This document shows, piece by piece, positions 18,279-26,696 of a stretch of 64,000 nucleotides of DNA. A model generated the notes under the pieces. That model had not been told where the DNA came from. It was given only the letters and a program-made list of their open reading frames with translations, and ran no database searches. The stretch's first letter is position 1. Every line of letters starts with the position of its first letter. The translations under genes were made by a program, and so were the position numbers. The DNA is from Limnohabitans lacus (lineage in GTDB: Bacteria; Pseudomonadota; Gammaproteobacteria; Burkholderiales; Burkholderiaceae_C), in the NCBI RefSeq assembly GCF_030053395.1, contig NZ_JASGBH010000002.1:220625-284624 (forward strand), read 5' to 3'.

Positions 18279-19163
18279 TCAAGGCTTCAAAGACTGGGCC
18301 AGGTGATCGATCAGCACATTCACCCGGTGCGGGATGTAGCGGTTGCTGGGCAAGACCGCGTAGATGCCCAAAGGCGGTGGCGCAAAGTCTTGCAGCAACT
18401 CGACCACTTCGCCCCGCGCCAAAAAGGGCTCGGCAATGAAGTCCGGCTGGCGCGTGATGCCCAGGCCTTCGGCCGCCGCCTGCGTGAGCGCCACACCGTT
18501 GTTAGACCGGATGCGGACACGCACCGCAAAGGCGCTGACCTGCCCCGCATCGGCATAGGCCCAGGTGGCCGCGTTCATGGTCATGGAATAGATCAGGCAT
18601 TCGTGGTGCCGCAATTGCGCGGGGTGCAGCGGCTGGCCATGCGCCGACAAGTAGGCGGGCGAAGCCAGCGTGAGCAAGCGGCAATCGCCCAGGTGCCGCA
18701 CGATGTCGCCCGGCTGCAAATCGGCGGTGATGCGGATCGAAAGGTCGATGCCTTCTTCGATCAGGTTGGCCCGCTGGTCCGAGAAATCCATCATCAGCTC
18801 GATGTGCGGCTGCGCCTTGGCAAAGGCCAGCAAGGCCGGCATCAGCCGCTGCAAGCCAAAGCTCAGCGGCAAGCCCAGCCGGATGCGCCCACGCGGCACG
18901 GCTTTTTCTTCGTCCAAGCCGGCCTCGGCCGCGTCCACCATGTTGAGGATGACGCGGCACTTTTCGAGGTAGGCCGCACCAGCAGCCGTGAGCGTCAGGC
19001 TGCGGGTGCTGCGCGTGATGAGCTTGACGCGCAGTTGCTTTTCCAGCGCGGCGATCTGGCGCGTGACAACAGAGCGGGCCACCTGCAGCTGGTCGGCCAC
19101 GGCGGTGAAGCTGCCGGCTTCGGCCACCCGCACAAAGGTTTGCATCGCATTGAGTTTGTCCAT
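18279..19163 (-). CDS. LysR-family transcriptional regulator
   Basis: 294 residues. The N-terminal winged helix-turn-helix (VAEAGSFTAVADQL, then SVVTRQIAALEKQL) is followed by the LysR effector-binding domain. The ATG at 19163 gives the standard LysR N-terminus; an ATG at 19187 and a GTG at 19193 are alternatives. It is divergent from the DODA dioxygenase gene with 75 bases between, which contain a T-N11-A palindrome, so it likely controls that gene and itself. Confidence 0.9.
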   Translation of the reverse strand: MDKLNAMQTFVRVAEAGSFTAVADQLQVARSVVTRQIAALEKQLRVKLITRSTRSLTLTAAGAAYLEKCRVILNMVDAAEAGLDEEKAVPRGRIRLGLPLSFGLQRLMPALLAFAKAQPHIELMMDFSDQRANLIEEGIDLSIRITADLQPGDIVRHLGDCRLLTLASPAYLSAHGQPLHPAQLRHHECLIYSMTMNAATWAYADAGQVSAFAVRVRIRSNNGVALTQAAAEGLGITRQPDFIAEPFLARGEVVELLQDFAPPPLGIYAVLPSNRYIPHRVNVLIDHLAQSLKP

Positions 19164-19164
19164 T

Positions 19165-19181
19165 GTTGCCAAGTATGCAAC
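19165..19181. promoter_or_regulatory. LysR-type binding site (GTTGC-N7-GCAAC)
   Basis: A 17-base inverted repeat GTTGCCAAGTATGCAAC, which includes the T-N11-A core of LysR sites, lies directly before the regulator start and about 60 bases before the dioxygenase start. Confidence 0.5.
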
Positions 19182-19238
19182 AAGCATTTTCACATTGGCT
19201 ACTTTTTCTGTTCTTCATCCCGCTCTACAGTCCGACCC

Positions 19239-20024
19239 ATGCCTTCCCCCAAATCTGTTTTGTTTGTGCCACACGGCTCGCCCATGTTTGCTCTGCACCC
19301 TGGCGCTGCGGGCGCGGCCATGAGCCAGTTGGTGCCGCAGCTGGGCACGCCCCGCGCCATTGTGGTGGTCAGCCCGCACTGGGAAACCGCCGTGCCCACC
19401 GTGGGCTTTGCTACCCGGCCCGAGACCCTCCACGACTTTGGTGGCTTTGACCCGCGCCTGTACCAGATGCAATACCCGGCCACAGGCTGCCCCGAAGCCG
19501 CAGCGCAGGTGCTGGCCGCCTTGCAAGCGGCCGGCTTGCCCGCAGCGCAAGACGCCCAGCGCGGCCTGGACCACGGCGCCTGGATTCCGCTGCGCCAGAT
19601 GTTCCCCGATGGCGACGTGCCCATCGTGCCCCTGTCGGTGCAACGCCATTGGGGTCCAGCGCACGCTTGGCGTGTGGGCCAGGCGCTGGCGCCATTGGCC
19701 GCGCAAAACATCCTGGTCATCGGCTCGGGCAACGTGACGCACAACCTGCGCGATTTCATGATGGTGAGCATGCAAGGCGGTGCCACACCGGCCTATGTGC
19801 AAGCGTTTGCCGACTGGGTCCACACCCACATGGTGCAGCGAGATGTGGCCGCTTTGCTGAACTACCGCCAGCAAGCATCCGGCCAACGCGCCCACCCGAC
19901 CGACGAGCACTTGCTGCCTTTGTTCACCGCTTGGGGCGCTGCGGGTGCTGACGCACAGCCCAAAGCGTTTTTTCGGGGCATCAGTGACCATGTGATCGCC
20001 ATGGATGGCTACACTTTCCACTGA
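19239..20024 (+). CDS. ygiD: DODA-type extradiol ring-cleavage dioxygenase (YgiD/LigB-like)
   Basis: 261 residues, class III extradiol dioxygenase fold. Candidate metal ligands are His in VPHGSP near residue 12, His in SPHWET near 47, and His in the LDHGAWIPL block near 109. E. coli YgiD converts DOPA to betalamic-acid precursors; the physiological substrate is uncertain. The ATG at 19239 has no clear Shine-Dalgarno. Cytochrome b561 starts 12 bases downstream, so the gene probably leads a b561-yceI-yceI operon. Confidence 0.85.
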   Translation: MPSPKSVLFVPHGSPMFALHPGAAGAAMSQLVPQLGTPRAIVVVSPHWETAVPTVGFATRPETLHDFGGFDPRLYQMQYPATGCPEAAAQVLAALQAAGLPAAQDAQRGLDHGAWIPLRQMFPDGDVPIVPLSVQRHWGPAHAWRVGQALAPLAAQNILVIGSGNVTHNLRDFMMVSMQGGATPAYVQAFADWVHTHMVQRDVAALLNYRQQASGQRAHPTDEHLLPLFTAWGAAGADAQPKAFFRGISDHVIAMDGYTFH

Positions 20025-20036
20025 ATTGGACACACG

Positions 20037-20576
20037 ATGAGCACCCACTACACCCCCCTTGCCAAAAGCCTGCACTGGCTGATGGCCCTGATGGTCTTTG
20101 GCCTGCTGGGCCTGGGCTTTTACATGAGCGACTTGCCCCTGTCGCCCGAAAAACTGCAGCTGTACTCCTGGCACAAATGGGCCGGCGTCACTGTCTTTGT
20201 GTTGGTTTGGTTGCGCCTGGCCTGGCGCATCACGCACCGGCCGCCGCCCATGTCGGCAAGCCTGTACGGTGCCGTGAGGCTGGCCGCGATTGCTGGCCAC
20301 TGGATGCTTTACGTGTTCATGGTCATCATCCCCTTGAGCGGCTGGCTGATGAGCTCGGCCAAAGGCTTTCAAACCGTTTGGTTCGGCGTGCTGCCGATCC
20401 CGGACCTGATTGGCAAAGACAAGGCCCTGGGCCGCTCGCTGGCCGAGCTGCACAGCGCGCTGAACGTCGGCTTTCTCCTGCTGATCGTGGTGCATGCGCT
20501 GGCGGCTTTCATGCACCACTTTGTGCACAAAGACGACACGCTGCGCCGCATGTTGCCCGGCACATCTGATAAATGA
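20037..20576 (+). CDS. Cytochrome b561 family protein (YceJ-like)
   Basis: 179 residues with four membrane segments and the expected haem-ligand histidines: HW in AKSLHWLMAL near residue 13, HKW near 46, GHWMLY near 87, and HALAAFMHHF near 153. It is a di-haem b-type electron carrier of the inner membrane. It is followed by two YceI genes; yceJ-yceI adjacency is known from enterobacteria, although their shared role is not established. Confidence 0.9.
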   Translation: MSTHYTPLAKSLHWLMALMVFGLLGLGFYMSDLPLSPEKLQLYSWHKWAGVTVFVLVWLRLAWRITHRPPPMSASLYGAVRLAAIAGHWMLYVFMVIIPLSGWLMSSAKGFQTVWFGVLPIPDLIGKDKALGRSLAELHSALNVGFLLLIVVHALAAFMHHFVHKDDTLRRMLPGTSDK

Positions 20577-20583
20577 GAACACC

Positions 20584-21147
20584 ATGAACCTTTTGCACAA
20601 AACCCTGGCGCTCGCCGCCACCGCCTTGGCCCTGCAGGCACAAGCGGCCCCTTACCAGGCCATCGTGCCCGCCAAAAGCAGCGTCACCTTCAGCTACAAA
20701 CAAATGGGCGTGGCCGTGGACGGTCGCTTCAAGAAGTTTGCCGCGCAGGTCAACTTTGACCCCGCCAAAGCCGAGGCTGGCAAAGCCAGCTTTGACGTGG
20801 AGCTGGCCAGCGTGGATGCCGGATCGAGCGAGGCCGACGACGAAGTCGTGACCAAGTCCTGGTTCAATGCGGCGGCCTTTCCCAAGGCCAGCTTTGTGGC
20901 CAAGCAGTTCAAGCCCACCGCGCCCAACCAATACGAAGTCACCGGCAGCCTGACCATCAAGGGCCAGACCCGCGAGGTGAAGTTCCCGATGAAGCACACG
21001 GCGCAAGGCAAAGACGGCGTGCTCAGTGGCAGCTTCATCCTCAAGCGGGGCGACTTCAACATCGGCGAAGGCATGTGGGCCAAGTTCGATGTGGTGGCCA
21101 ACGACATCCAGGTCAACTTTTCCCTCACCGCCCAACCGGGCAAATGA
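20584..21147 (+). CDS. YceI family periplasmic protein (first copy)
   Basis: 187 residues with a signal peptide ending at QAQA (about residue 20), then a lipocalin-like YceI beta-barrel. The AKSSVTFSYKQMG opening and ASFDVELASVDAG match the family, whose members bind isoprenoid lipids such as polyprenyl-PP. It begins seven bases after the b561 stop, so it is co-transcribed. It is more divergent from standard YceI than the following copy (VTKSWFNAAAFPKASF is retained). Confidence 0.9.
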   Translation: MNLLHKTLALAATALALQAQAAPYQAIVPAKSSVTFSYKQMGVAVDGRFKKFAAQVNFDPAKAEAGKASFDVELASVDAGSSEADDEVVTKSWFNAAAFPKASFVAKQFKPTAPNQYEVTGSLTIKGQTREVKFPMKHTAQGKDGVLSGSFILKRGDFNIGEGMWAKFDVVANDIQVNFSLTAQPGK

Positions 21148-21172
21148 ATTTCAACCCTACGGAGTAAAACCC

Positions 21173-21751
21173 ATGACATCTTTGAAAAAACTCAGCGCCG
21201 CTTTGGCCTTCGCATCCCTGGCCGCTGGCTCGGCATTGGCCGCACCGGTGACCTACAGTGTGGACAGCTCACACACTTTCCCGCGTTTTTCTTACTCACA
21301 TTTTGGCTACTCGACCCAGCTGAGCAGCTTCAGCAACACCACCGGCAAAGTCGTGTTCGATGCCGAAGCCAAAACCGGCTCGGTGGACATCGAGATCGAC
21401 ATGACCTCGGTCAACACGGGCTCAACCGTCTTCAACGGCCACATTCAAGCAGAAGACTTCTTCCACACGGCCAAGTTCCCCAAGGCCACCTTCACGTCCA
21501 CCAAAGTGGTGTTTGAAGGCGACAAGCCCAAGACCATCGAAGGCAACCTGACGATCAAGGGCGTGAGCAAGCCCGTGACCCTGACAGTGACTGGCTTCCA
21601 GGCCATGCCTCACCCGATGATGAAAAAACCTGCCTTGGGTGCCAACGCCTTCACCACCATCAAGCGCAGCGAGTTCAACGCTGGCAAATACGCGCCTTAC
21701 GTGGGTGACGAAGTGCGCATCGACATCGCCATCGAAGCTGTTGCACAGTGA
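21173..21751 (+). CDS. YceI family periplasmic protein (second copy)
   Basis: 192 residues with a signal peptide ending at ALAA (about residue 23). The classic YceI start (VDSSHTFPRFSYSHFG) is followed by the VDIEIDMTSVNTG and FPKATFTST strands. An ACGGAG ribosome site precedes the ATG. It lies 25 bases after the first YceI gene, so two diverged paralogues sit in tandem behind a b561 gene. It probably binds a polyisoprenoid in the periplasm. Confidence 0.92.
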   Translation: MTSLKKLSAALAFASLAAGSALAAPVTYSVDSSHTFPRFSYSHFGYSTQLSSFSNTTGKVVFDAEAKTGSVDIEIDMTSVNTGSTVFNGHIQAEDFFHTAKFPKATFTSTKVVFEGDKPKTIEGNLTIKGVSKPVTLTVTGFQAMPHPMMKKPALGANAFTTIKRSEFNAGKYAPYVGDEVRIDIAIEAVAQ

Positions 21752-21764
21752 AACACTGAGCCAC

Positions 21765-21830
21765 TGACCCGGCACGCCGGGTCATGCAAGGCCCAAGCCC
21801 CTCAGGATGCGCGATCGTCCTCAGGGGCTT
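21765..21830. terminator. Two hairpins closing the yceI operon and the converging gene
   Basis: A 9-bp stem TGACCCGGC/GCCGGGTCA (21765-21784) is followed by a longer stem at 21795-21807/21818-21830 (AAGCCCCT and AGGA arms, one C-C mismatch), which runs into CTTTGTCTT. The second hairpin overlaps the last codons of the converging minus-strand gene. Confidence 0.65.
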
Positions 21831-22224
21831 TGTCTTGGGCGATCACCAAATCGGCACGCACGGCACGCACACGGTCATCGACGTAGTAGCCGCCGTACTC
21901 GGTGTATTTGAGCAAGACCCGGCCGCAGACCCCGCAGCCGAACACATCGCAGCGGTTGTACGGAAAGAAGGCCGGTGCAATCGGCGCATCCACCGAGTCG
22001 TAGCGGGTCTTGTGGGGGTGGCATTCTTCGTACGTCGGCTCGGGGCCCAAGCGGTCGGCCGGACGCAAGCTGCCCAAGGGCGTCAGCTGCGCTGCAGGCC
22101 AGCGCTCACCGGGCACGCTCTCCCAAGCGGCGCAAGCGCCCATGCTGCAGCTGCACGCCTGGGAGGGCTTTTGGGCCAGTGCTTTCAAGTCTGCGGCCAG
22201 CAGGGGGGCTTGTTCTGTGCTCAT
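21802..22224 (-). CDS. Conserved Cys/His-rich protein of unknown function
   Basis: 140 residues; I do not recognise a named family. It has two cysteine groups: C24-x-C26-x4-C31 and C92-x4-C97-x2-C100, with a CHPH segment at 68-71 between them. The block YNRCDVFGCGVCGR then KYTEYGGYY looks like a conserved core. The pattern suggests metal (Zn or Fe) binding. There is no signal peptide or membrane segment. It is a monocistronic gene converging on the yceI operon. Coding character is good on this strand. Confidence 0.75.
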   Translation of the reverse strand: MSTEQAPLLAADLKALAQKPSQACSCSMGACAAWESVPGERWPAAQLTPLGSLRPADRLGPEPTYEECHPHKTRYDSVDAPIAPAFFPYNRCDVFGCGVCGRVLLKYTEYGGYYVDDRVRAVRADLVIAQDKAPEDDRAS

Positions 22225-22408
22225 GTTTCAGGCGGGTGGGACTTGCGCCATTGTGAACGCCCGCGACGTGGAACGCGGACCCTGACGGTTAGTATTTGTT
22301 GACCTGAGCGAGGACCTGCATGTTCACGTCGACCACGCCTTGGCTGGCCCAGGACCGCATCCTTGTTCTATGCCCTTACCTGTTTTATCCACCCTTGAGG
22401 AGACGCCC

Positions 22409-22726
22409 ATGGCAATTTACGAACTGCGCACCTACTCGGCCATTGTCGGCAAAATGGCCGAGCTGACCGCCCTTTACACCCACGAAGGTTGGCCCGCGCT
22501 GTCCAAGCACCCGCAAAAACTGGTGGGCTATTTCACCGGCGACATCGGCGCCCTCAATGAGCTGATCCACATCTGGAAGTTTGACGACGACGCGGACCGC
22601 CGCGCCTTTTGGGCCGGCGTGTTCAGCGACCCCGAGTTCATGGCCTTCGCCGCCAAGATCCGCCCGCTGATCCGCGAACAAAACAACAAGCTCATGCTGT
22701 CTGCGCCTTGGGGGCCTAAGCCCTGA
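22409..22726 (+). CDS. NIPSNAP family protein
   Basis: 105 residues forming one NIPSNAP (ferredoxin-like, dimeric alpha/beta barrel) domain. It opens with IYELRTYSA and ends near NKLMLSAPWGP, both typical. A GAGGAG site supports the ATG at 22409. The function is not known; bacterial NIPSNAPs are often next to catabolic genes, as here before the Bug protein and the tetronate genes. Confidence 0.88.
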   Translation: MAIYELRTYSAIVGKMAELTALYTHEGWPALSKHPQKLVGYFTGDIGALNELIHIWKFDDDADRRAFWAGVFSDPEFMAFAAKIRPLIREQNNKLMLSAPWGPKP

Positions 22727-22798
22727 GCGTTCTCCCTATGGTCAATCCCACCCAGAATTTGTATGATGACCTGATAACTATCCCTCAGGAGACCTCTC

Positions 22799-23767
22799 AT
22801 GCAACGTCGATTTTGGCTTTGTGTTGCGGCCATGGCCGCTTTGCCTATGGTGCACGCCACGGCCATGGCGCAGGCTTGGCCTGCCCGCCCCATCAAGCTG
22901 GTGGTGCCTTTTCCGCCGGGTGGTTTGATCGACAACATGGCGCGTCTGGTGGCGCCCAAGCTGGGGCAAGAGCTGGGTCAATCCATCGTGATCGACAACA
23001 AGCCCGGTGCCGGTGGCAACCTGGGTGCAGCAGAGGCGGCCCGCGCCACGGCCGATGGCTACACGCTGCTGATGGCCTCGCCGCCCCTGACCATCAACCC
23101 CGCGCTCTACAGCAAGCTGCCCTACAAGCCTGAAAGCATCGTGCCCCTGGGCTTGCTGGGCCGTGTGCCCAATGTGCTGGTGGTCAACCCGGCCTCGGGC
23201 ATCCAGAGCGTGGCCGATCTGAGCGCACGCATCAAAGCCCGGCCCGGCCAACTCAATTACGCGTCCAACGGGCAAGGCACTTCGCTGCATCTGAGCGCCG
23301 AGCTGTACAAAAGCCAAGCGGGCTTGTTTGTGACGCACATCCCTTACCGGGGCGCGGCCGCTGGCCTGACCGCCGTGATGGCCGACGAGGTCAGCATGAT
23401 GTTTGACAACCTGCCCTCGGCCCTGGGCCTGATCAACGGCGGCAAGCTCAAAGCCCTGGCCGTGACCACGCCGCAGCGCAGCAGCGCTTTGCCGGGCGTG
23501 CCAACCATGGAAGAAGCGGGCCTGAAGGGCTACCAAGTTTTTGCCTGGTTTGGCCTGGCCGCGCCCGCAGGCTTGCCTGCACCGGTGCAGCAAAAAATCG
23601 AACAAGCGCTGGAGCGCGTGGCGCAACAGCCCGAGGTGAAAGCCGCGATTCAAAAAGCGGGCGCCGAGCCCACTTGGCTGAACGCACCCAGCATGGCCAG
23701 CTTCATGCAGGCCGACACGGCGCAATGGAAGAGCGTGGCGTCCTACGCCAAGATCGCCTTGGATTAA
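22799..23767 (+). CDS. Tripartite tricarboxylate transporter substrate-binding protein (Bug/TctC family)
   Basis: 322 residues with a signal peptide cleaved near AMA-Q (residue 25), then the Bug signature WPARPIKLVVPFPPGG and a GAGGNLGAAEAA loop near residue 71. It binds a small carboxylate in the periplasm. No tctA or tctB lies in the window, as is common for the many orphan Bug genes of Burkholderiales. The tetronate genes follow closely (43 bases), so threonate or erythronate is a reasonable guess for the ligand. CAGGAG ribosome site. Confidence 0.93.
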   Translation: MQRRFWLCVAAMAALPMVHATAMAQAWPARPIKLVVPFPPGGLIDNMARLVAPKLGQELGQSIVIDNKPGAGGNLGAAEAARATADGYTLLMASPPLTINPALYSKLPYKPESIVPLGLLGRVPNVLVVNPASGIQSVADLSARIKARPGQLNYASNGQGTSLHLSAELYKSQAGLFVTHIPYRGAAAGLTAVMADEVSMMFDNLPSALGLINGGKLKALAVTTPQRSSALPGVPTMEEAGLKGYQVFAWFGLAAPAGLPAPVQQKIEQALERVAQQPEVKAAIQKAGAEPTWLNAPSMASFMQADTAQWKSVASYAKIALD

Positions 23768-23810
23768 ACACAATCGGCGCGGCTTGGGTCTGCGCCACGG
23801 AGTAGATGAC

Positions 23811-24710
23811 ATGACCACAGTGGGTTTGATCGGTTTGGGGGCCATGGGCTCGGGCATGGCGGCGTCCTTGCGCCGCGCCGGGCACAACGTGCAGGTGTTC
23901 GATGTGCGGCGCGAAGTGGCGCAAGCATTCGCCGCAGAGGGCGGCGTGGCGCATGACACCTTGGCCTCGCTGGGCGCGGCGTGTGACGTGGTCGTGTCGG
24001 TGGTGGTCAATGCCGCGCAGACCGAGAGCGTGCTGTTTGGCGATGGCAGCACCGCCGGTTGCGCGGCCAGCATGAAGCCCGGCAGCGTGTTCGTGATGTG
24101 CTCCACCGTGGACCCGAACTGGTCGGTGGCACTGGAAGCACGCCTGGAGGGCATGGGCCTGCAGTATGTGGACGCGCCCATCTCGGGCGGTGCGGCCAAA
24201 GCGGCCTCGGGCCAGATGACCATGATGACGGCGGGCAAGCCTGCGGCCTATGCCGTGGCCGAACCGTTCTTGAACGCGATGGCCGCCAAGGTCTACAAGC
24301 TGGGCGACAGCGCAGGCGCGGGCAGCAAAGTGAAGATCATCAACCAGCTGCTGGCGGGTGTGCACATTGCAGCCGCTGCCGAAGCCATGGCGCTGGGTTT
24401 GCGCGAAGGTGTGGACGCCGCGGCCTTGTACGAGGTGATCACCAACAGCGCGGGCAACAGCTGGATGTTTGAAAACCGCATGGCCCATGTGCTGGCGGCC
24501 GATTACACGCCCCTCTCAGCCGTAGACATTTTTGTGAAGGATTTGGGCATCGTGCTGGACATGGCGCGTGCCAGCAAGTTCCCGCTGCCGCTGTCGAGCA
24601 CCGCGCACCAGATGTTCATGCAAGCCAGCACCGCAGGCTTTGCCAAAGAAGACGACAGCGCTGTCATCAAGATTTTTCCGGGCATCGAGTTGCCGAAAGG
24701 CAAGGCATGA
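23811..24710 (+). CDS. ltnD: L-threonate dehydrogenase
   Basis: 299-residue beta-hydroxyacid dehydrogenase. The NAD(P) motif GLIGLGAMGSGMA is at residues 5-17, the substrate segment DAPISGGAAKA near 123 and the catalytic Lys in GSKVKIINQLL near 175. LtnD oxidises L-threonate to 2-oxo-tetronate. An ACGGAG site precedes the ATG. The next gene, otnK, overlaps its stop (ATGA at 24707), and all later pathway enzymes follow, which makes the LtnD assignment much firmer than sequence alone. Confidence 0.92.
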   Translation: MTTVGLIGLGAMGSGMAASLRRAGHNVQVFDVRREVAQAFAAEGGVAHDTLASLGAACDVVVSVVVNAAQTESVLFGDGSTAGCAASMKPGSVFVMCSTVDPNWSVALEARLEGMGLQYVDAPISGGAAKAASGQMTMMTAGKPAAYAVAEPFLNAMAAKVYKLGDSAGAGSKVKIINQLLAGVHIAAAAEAMALGLREGVDAAALYEVITNSAGNSWMFENRMAHVLAADYTPLSAVDIFVKDLGIVLDMARASKFPLPLSSTAHQMFMQASTAGFAKEDDSAVIKIFPGIELPKGKA

Positions 24711-25972
24711 CCATCCAACTCGGTTGCATTGCCGACGACTTCACCGGCGCCACGGACCTGGCCAACAACCTGGTGCGCTCGGGCATGCGGGTGGTGCAGA
24801 CCATTGGCGTGCCTACAACGCCACTGGCCGCTGATGTTCATGCCGTGGTGGTGGCGCTCAAGTCGCGCACCATCCCGGCTGCCGAAGCCATCGCCCAGTC
24901 GCTCGATGCCTTGAAGTGGTTGCAGGCGCAAGGGGCGCAGCAGATCTATTTCAAATACTGCTCCACTTTTGACAGCACGCCCGAAGGCAACATCGGCCCG
25001 GTGACCGAGGCCCTGATGGACGCGCTGCACACGGACTTCACCATCGCGACACCGGCCTTTCCGGACAACGGCCGCACCGTGTTCAAGGGCTACCTGTTTG
25101 CGGGCAACGTGCTGCTCAACGAGTCGGGCATGCAAAACCACCCGCTCACGCCCATGACCGATGCGAATTTGGTGCGCGTCATGCAGGCGCAAACCAAGCG
25201 CAAGGTGGGCTTGATCGATTACAAAACCGTGGCCCTTGGCGAAGCGGCCATCCGAGAGCGCATCAGCGCTCTGCGTGCAGAAGGCGTGGGCGTGGCCGTG
25301 GTGGACGCGACCAGCAACGAAGACCTGCACCGCATGGGCCCGGCTTTGAAAAACATGCCGCTGCTCACCGCAGGCTCGGGTGTGGCCATTGGCCTGCCCG
25401 CCAACTTTGGCCTGAAGCCCTCGCTGCAGGCCAGCCAGTTGCCCGCCGCCCACGGCTTGCAAGCAGTGGTCTCGGGCAGCTGCTCTTTGGCCACCAATGC
25501 GCAGGTGGCGCACTTCAAGTCAACGGGTCGCCCCGCGATGGCGATCAACCCCGCAGCGCTGATGCACGGCCAAAGCGATGCCATGGTGCAGCAGGTCTTG
25601 GCTTGGGCCGCGCCGCTTTTGAAGGACGGCCCGGTGCTGGTGTATTCCACCGCCGAGCCCGAGGCCGTCAAAGCCGTGCAAGCACAGCTGGGCGTGGCCG
25701 AGGCGGGTGCTTTGGTCGAGCACGCGCTGGCTGCGGTGGCCCGTGGCTTGGTCGGTTTGGGCGTGCAGCAGTTGGTGGTGGCCGGTGGCGAAACCTCGGG
25801 TGCTTGTGTGCAGGCACTCGGTATTGCTCAGCTGCAGATCGGTCCACAAATCGACCCGGGCGTGCCTTGGTGCCATGCACCCGGCGACAACGGCGGCGTG
25901 CACATCACGCTCAAGTCGGGCAACTTTGGCACCGAAGACTTCTTCACCAAAGCCTTTACAGTGCTGGCATGA
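24707..25972 (+). CDS. otnK: 3-oxo-tetronate kinase (DUF1537)
   Basis: 421 residues, four-carbon acid sugar kinase family. The N-terminal GCIADDFTGATDLANNLV block and the C-terminal VVAGGETSGA nucleotide-binding block are typical. It phosphorylates 3-oxo-tetronate at O4 with ATP. It overlaps ltnD upstream and otnC downstream by four bases each, so the three are translationally coupled. Confidence 0.94.
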   Translation: MTIQLGCIADDFTGATDLANNLVRSGMRVVQTIGVPTTPLAADVHAVVVALKSRTIPAAEAIAQSLDALKWLQAQGAQQIYFKYCSTFDSTPEGNIGPVTEALMDALHTDFTIATPAFPDNGRTVFKGYLFAGNVLLNESGMQNHPLTPMTDANLVRVMQAQTKRKVGLIDYKTVALGEAAIRERISALRAEGVGVAVVDATSNEDLHRMGPALKNMPLLTAGSGVAIGLPANFGLKPSLQASQLPAAHGLQAVVSGSCSLATNAQVAHFKSTGRPAMAINPAALMHGQSDAMVQQVLAWAAPLLKDGPVLVYSTAEPEAVKAVQAQLGVAEAGALVEHALAAVARGLVGLGVQQLVVAGGETSGACVQALGIAQLQIGPQIDPGVPWCHAPGDNGGVHITLKSGNFGTEDFFTKAFTVLA

Positions 25973-26634
25973 GCATCACCGAATCCCAAGCCCGCGAAGA
26001 AATGTGCCGCGTGGGCCGCAGCCTGTTTGAGCGCGGCTATGTGCACGCCACGGCGGGCAACATCAGCGTGCGGCTGGATGATGGCTTCCTCATCACGCCC
26101 ACCGATGCCTGCTTGGGCTTTTTGGACCCGGCGCGTTTGGCCAAGCTGGACCTGCAAGGCCAGCAAGTCAGCGGCGACAAAGGCAGCAAAACCATCGCCT
26201 TGCACCGCCAGATTTACGCCGCTGCTTGCGAAACCGACGCTGACACGCGCTGCGTGATCCACACCCACAGCACGCACTGCGTGGCACTGAGCCTGAACGC
26301 GCACGGCCCCGAGTTGCTGCCGCCGATCACGCCCTACTTTGTGATGAAAGTTGGCCATGTGCCGCTGGTGCGTTACCACCGCCCCGGCAGCCCCGATGCC
26401 GCCAAAGAAGTGGCCGCCTTGATCCGAAGCCACGCCGCGCAAGGCACACCGATCCGCGCCGTGATGCTGCCGCGCCTGGGGCCCAATGTGTGGCACAACA
26501 CGCCTGCAGCGGCCATGGCCACGCTCGAAGAGCTGGAAGAAACCGCCCGCCTCATGCTGCTGCAACCCCACACACCGCCCCTGCTGGCCAGTGACTTGGA
26601 CGAATTGCGCCAAACCTTTGGCGCCCGCTGGTGA
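25969..26634 (+). CDS. otnC: 3-oxo-tetronate 4-phosphate decarboxylase (class II aldolase family), one zinc ligand atypical
   Basis: 221 residues. The aldolase/adducin fold starts with a typical GNISVRLDDGFLITPT and carries the zinc motif HTHSTH near residue 100. In the family a third His lies in a conserved NHGP segment; here that place reads PRLGPNVWH, so the His is missing or shifted. OtnC should release CO2 to give dihydroxyacetone phosphate. It is coupled to otnK by ATGA. The change is not a frameshift: the frame and flanking residues remain family-like. Confidence 0.88.
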   Translation: MSITESQAREEMCRVGRSLFERGYVHATAGNISVRLDDGFLITPTDACLGFLDPARLAKLDLQGQQVSGDKGSKTIALHRQIYAAACETDADTRCVIHTHSTHCVALSLNAHGPELLPPITPYFVMKVGHVPLVRYHRPGSPDAAKEVAALIRSHAAQGTPIRAVMLPRLGPNVWHNTPAAAMATLEELEETARLMLLQPHTPPLLASDLDELRQTFGARW

Positions 26635-26696
26635 GCACAGCCTGAATCGCCGCGCTTGACTCGCGATGACAAGACACCCCGTTTGAAAGAAAACCC

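Noticed and set aside
18237..19238. Long plus-strand N-terminal extension of the DODA dioxygenase (595 codons)
   Set aside because: The extension is antisense to the LysR gene; family similarity begins at the ATG at 19239.
22740..22798. TTGTATGATGAC upstream of the Bug gene as a FadR operator
   Set aside because: It resembles the 11997 element but does not form the TNGTNNNACNA palindrome.
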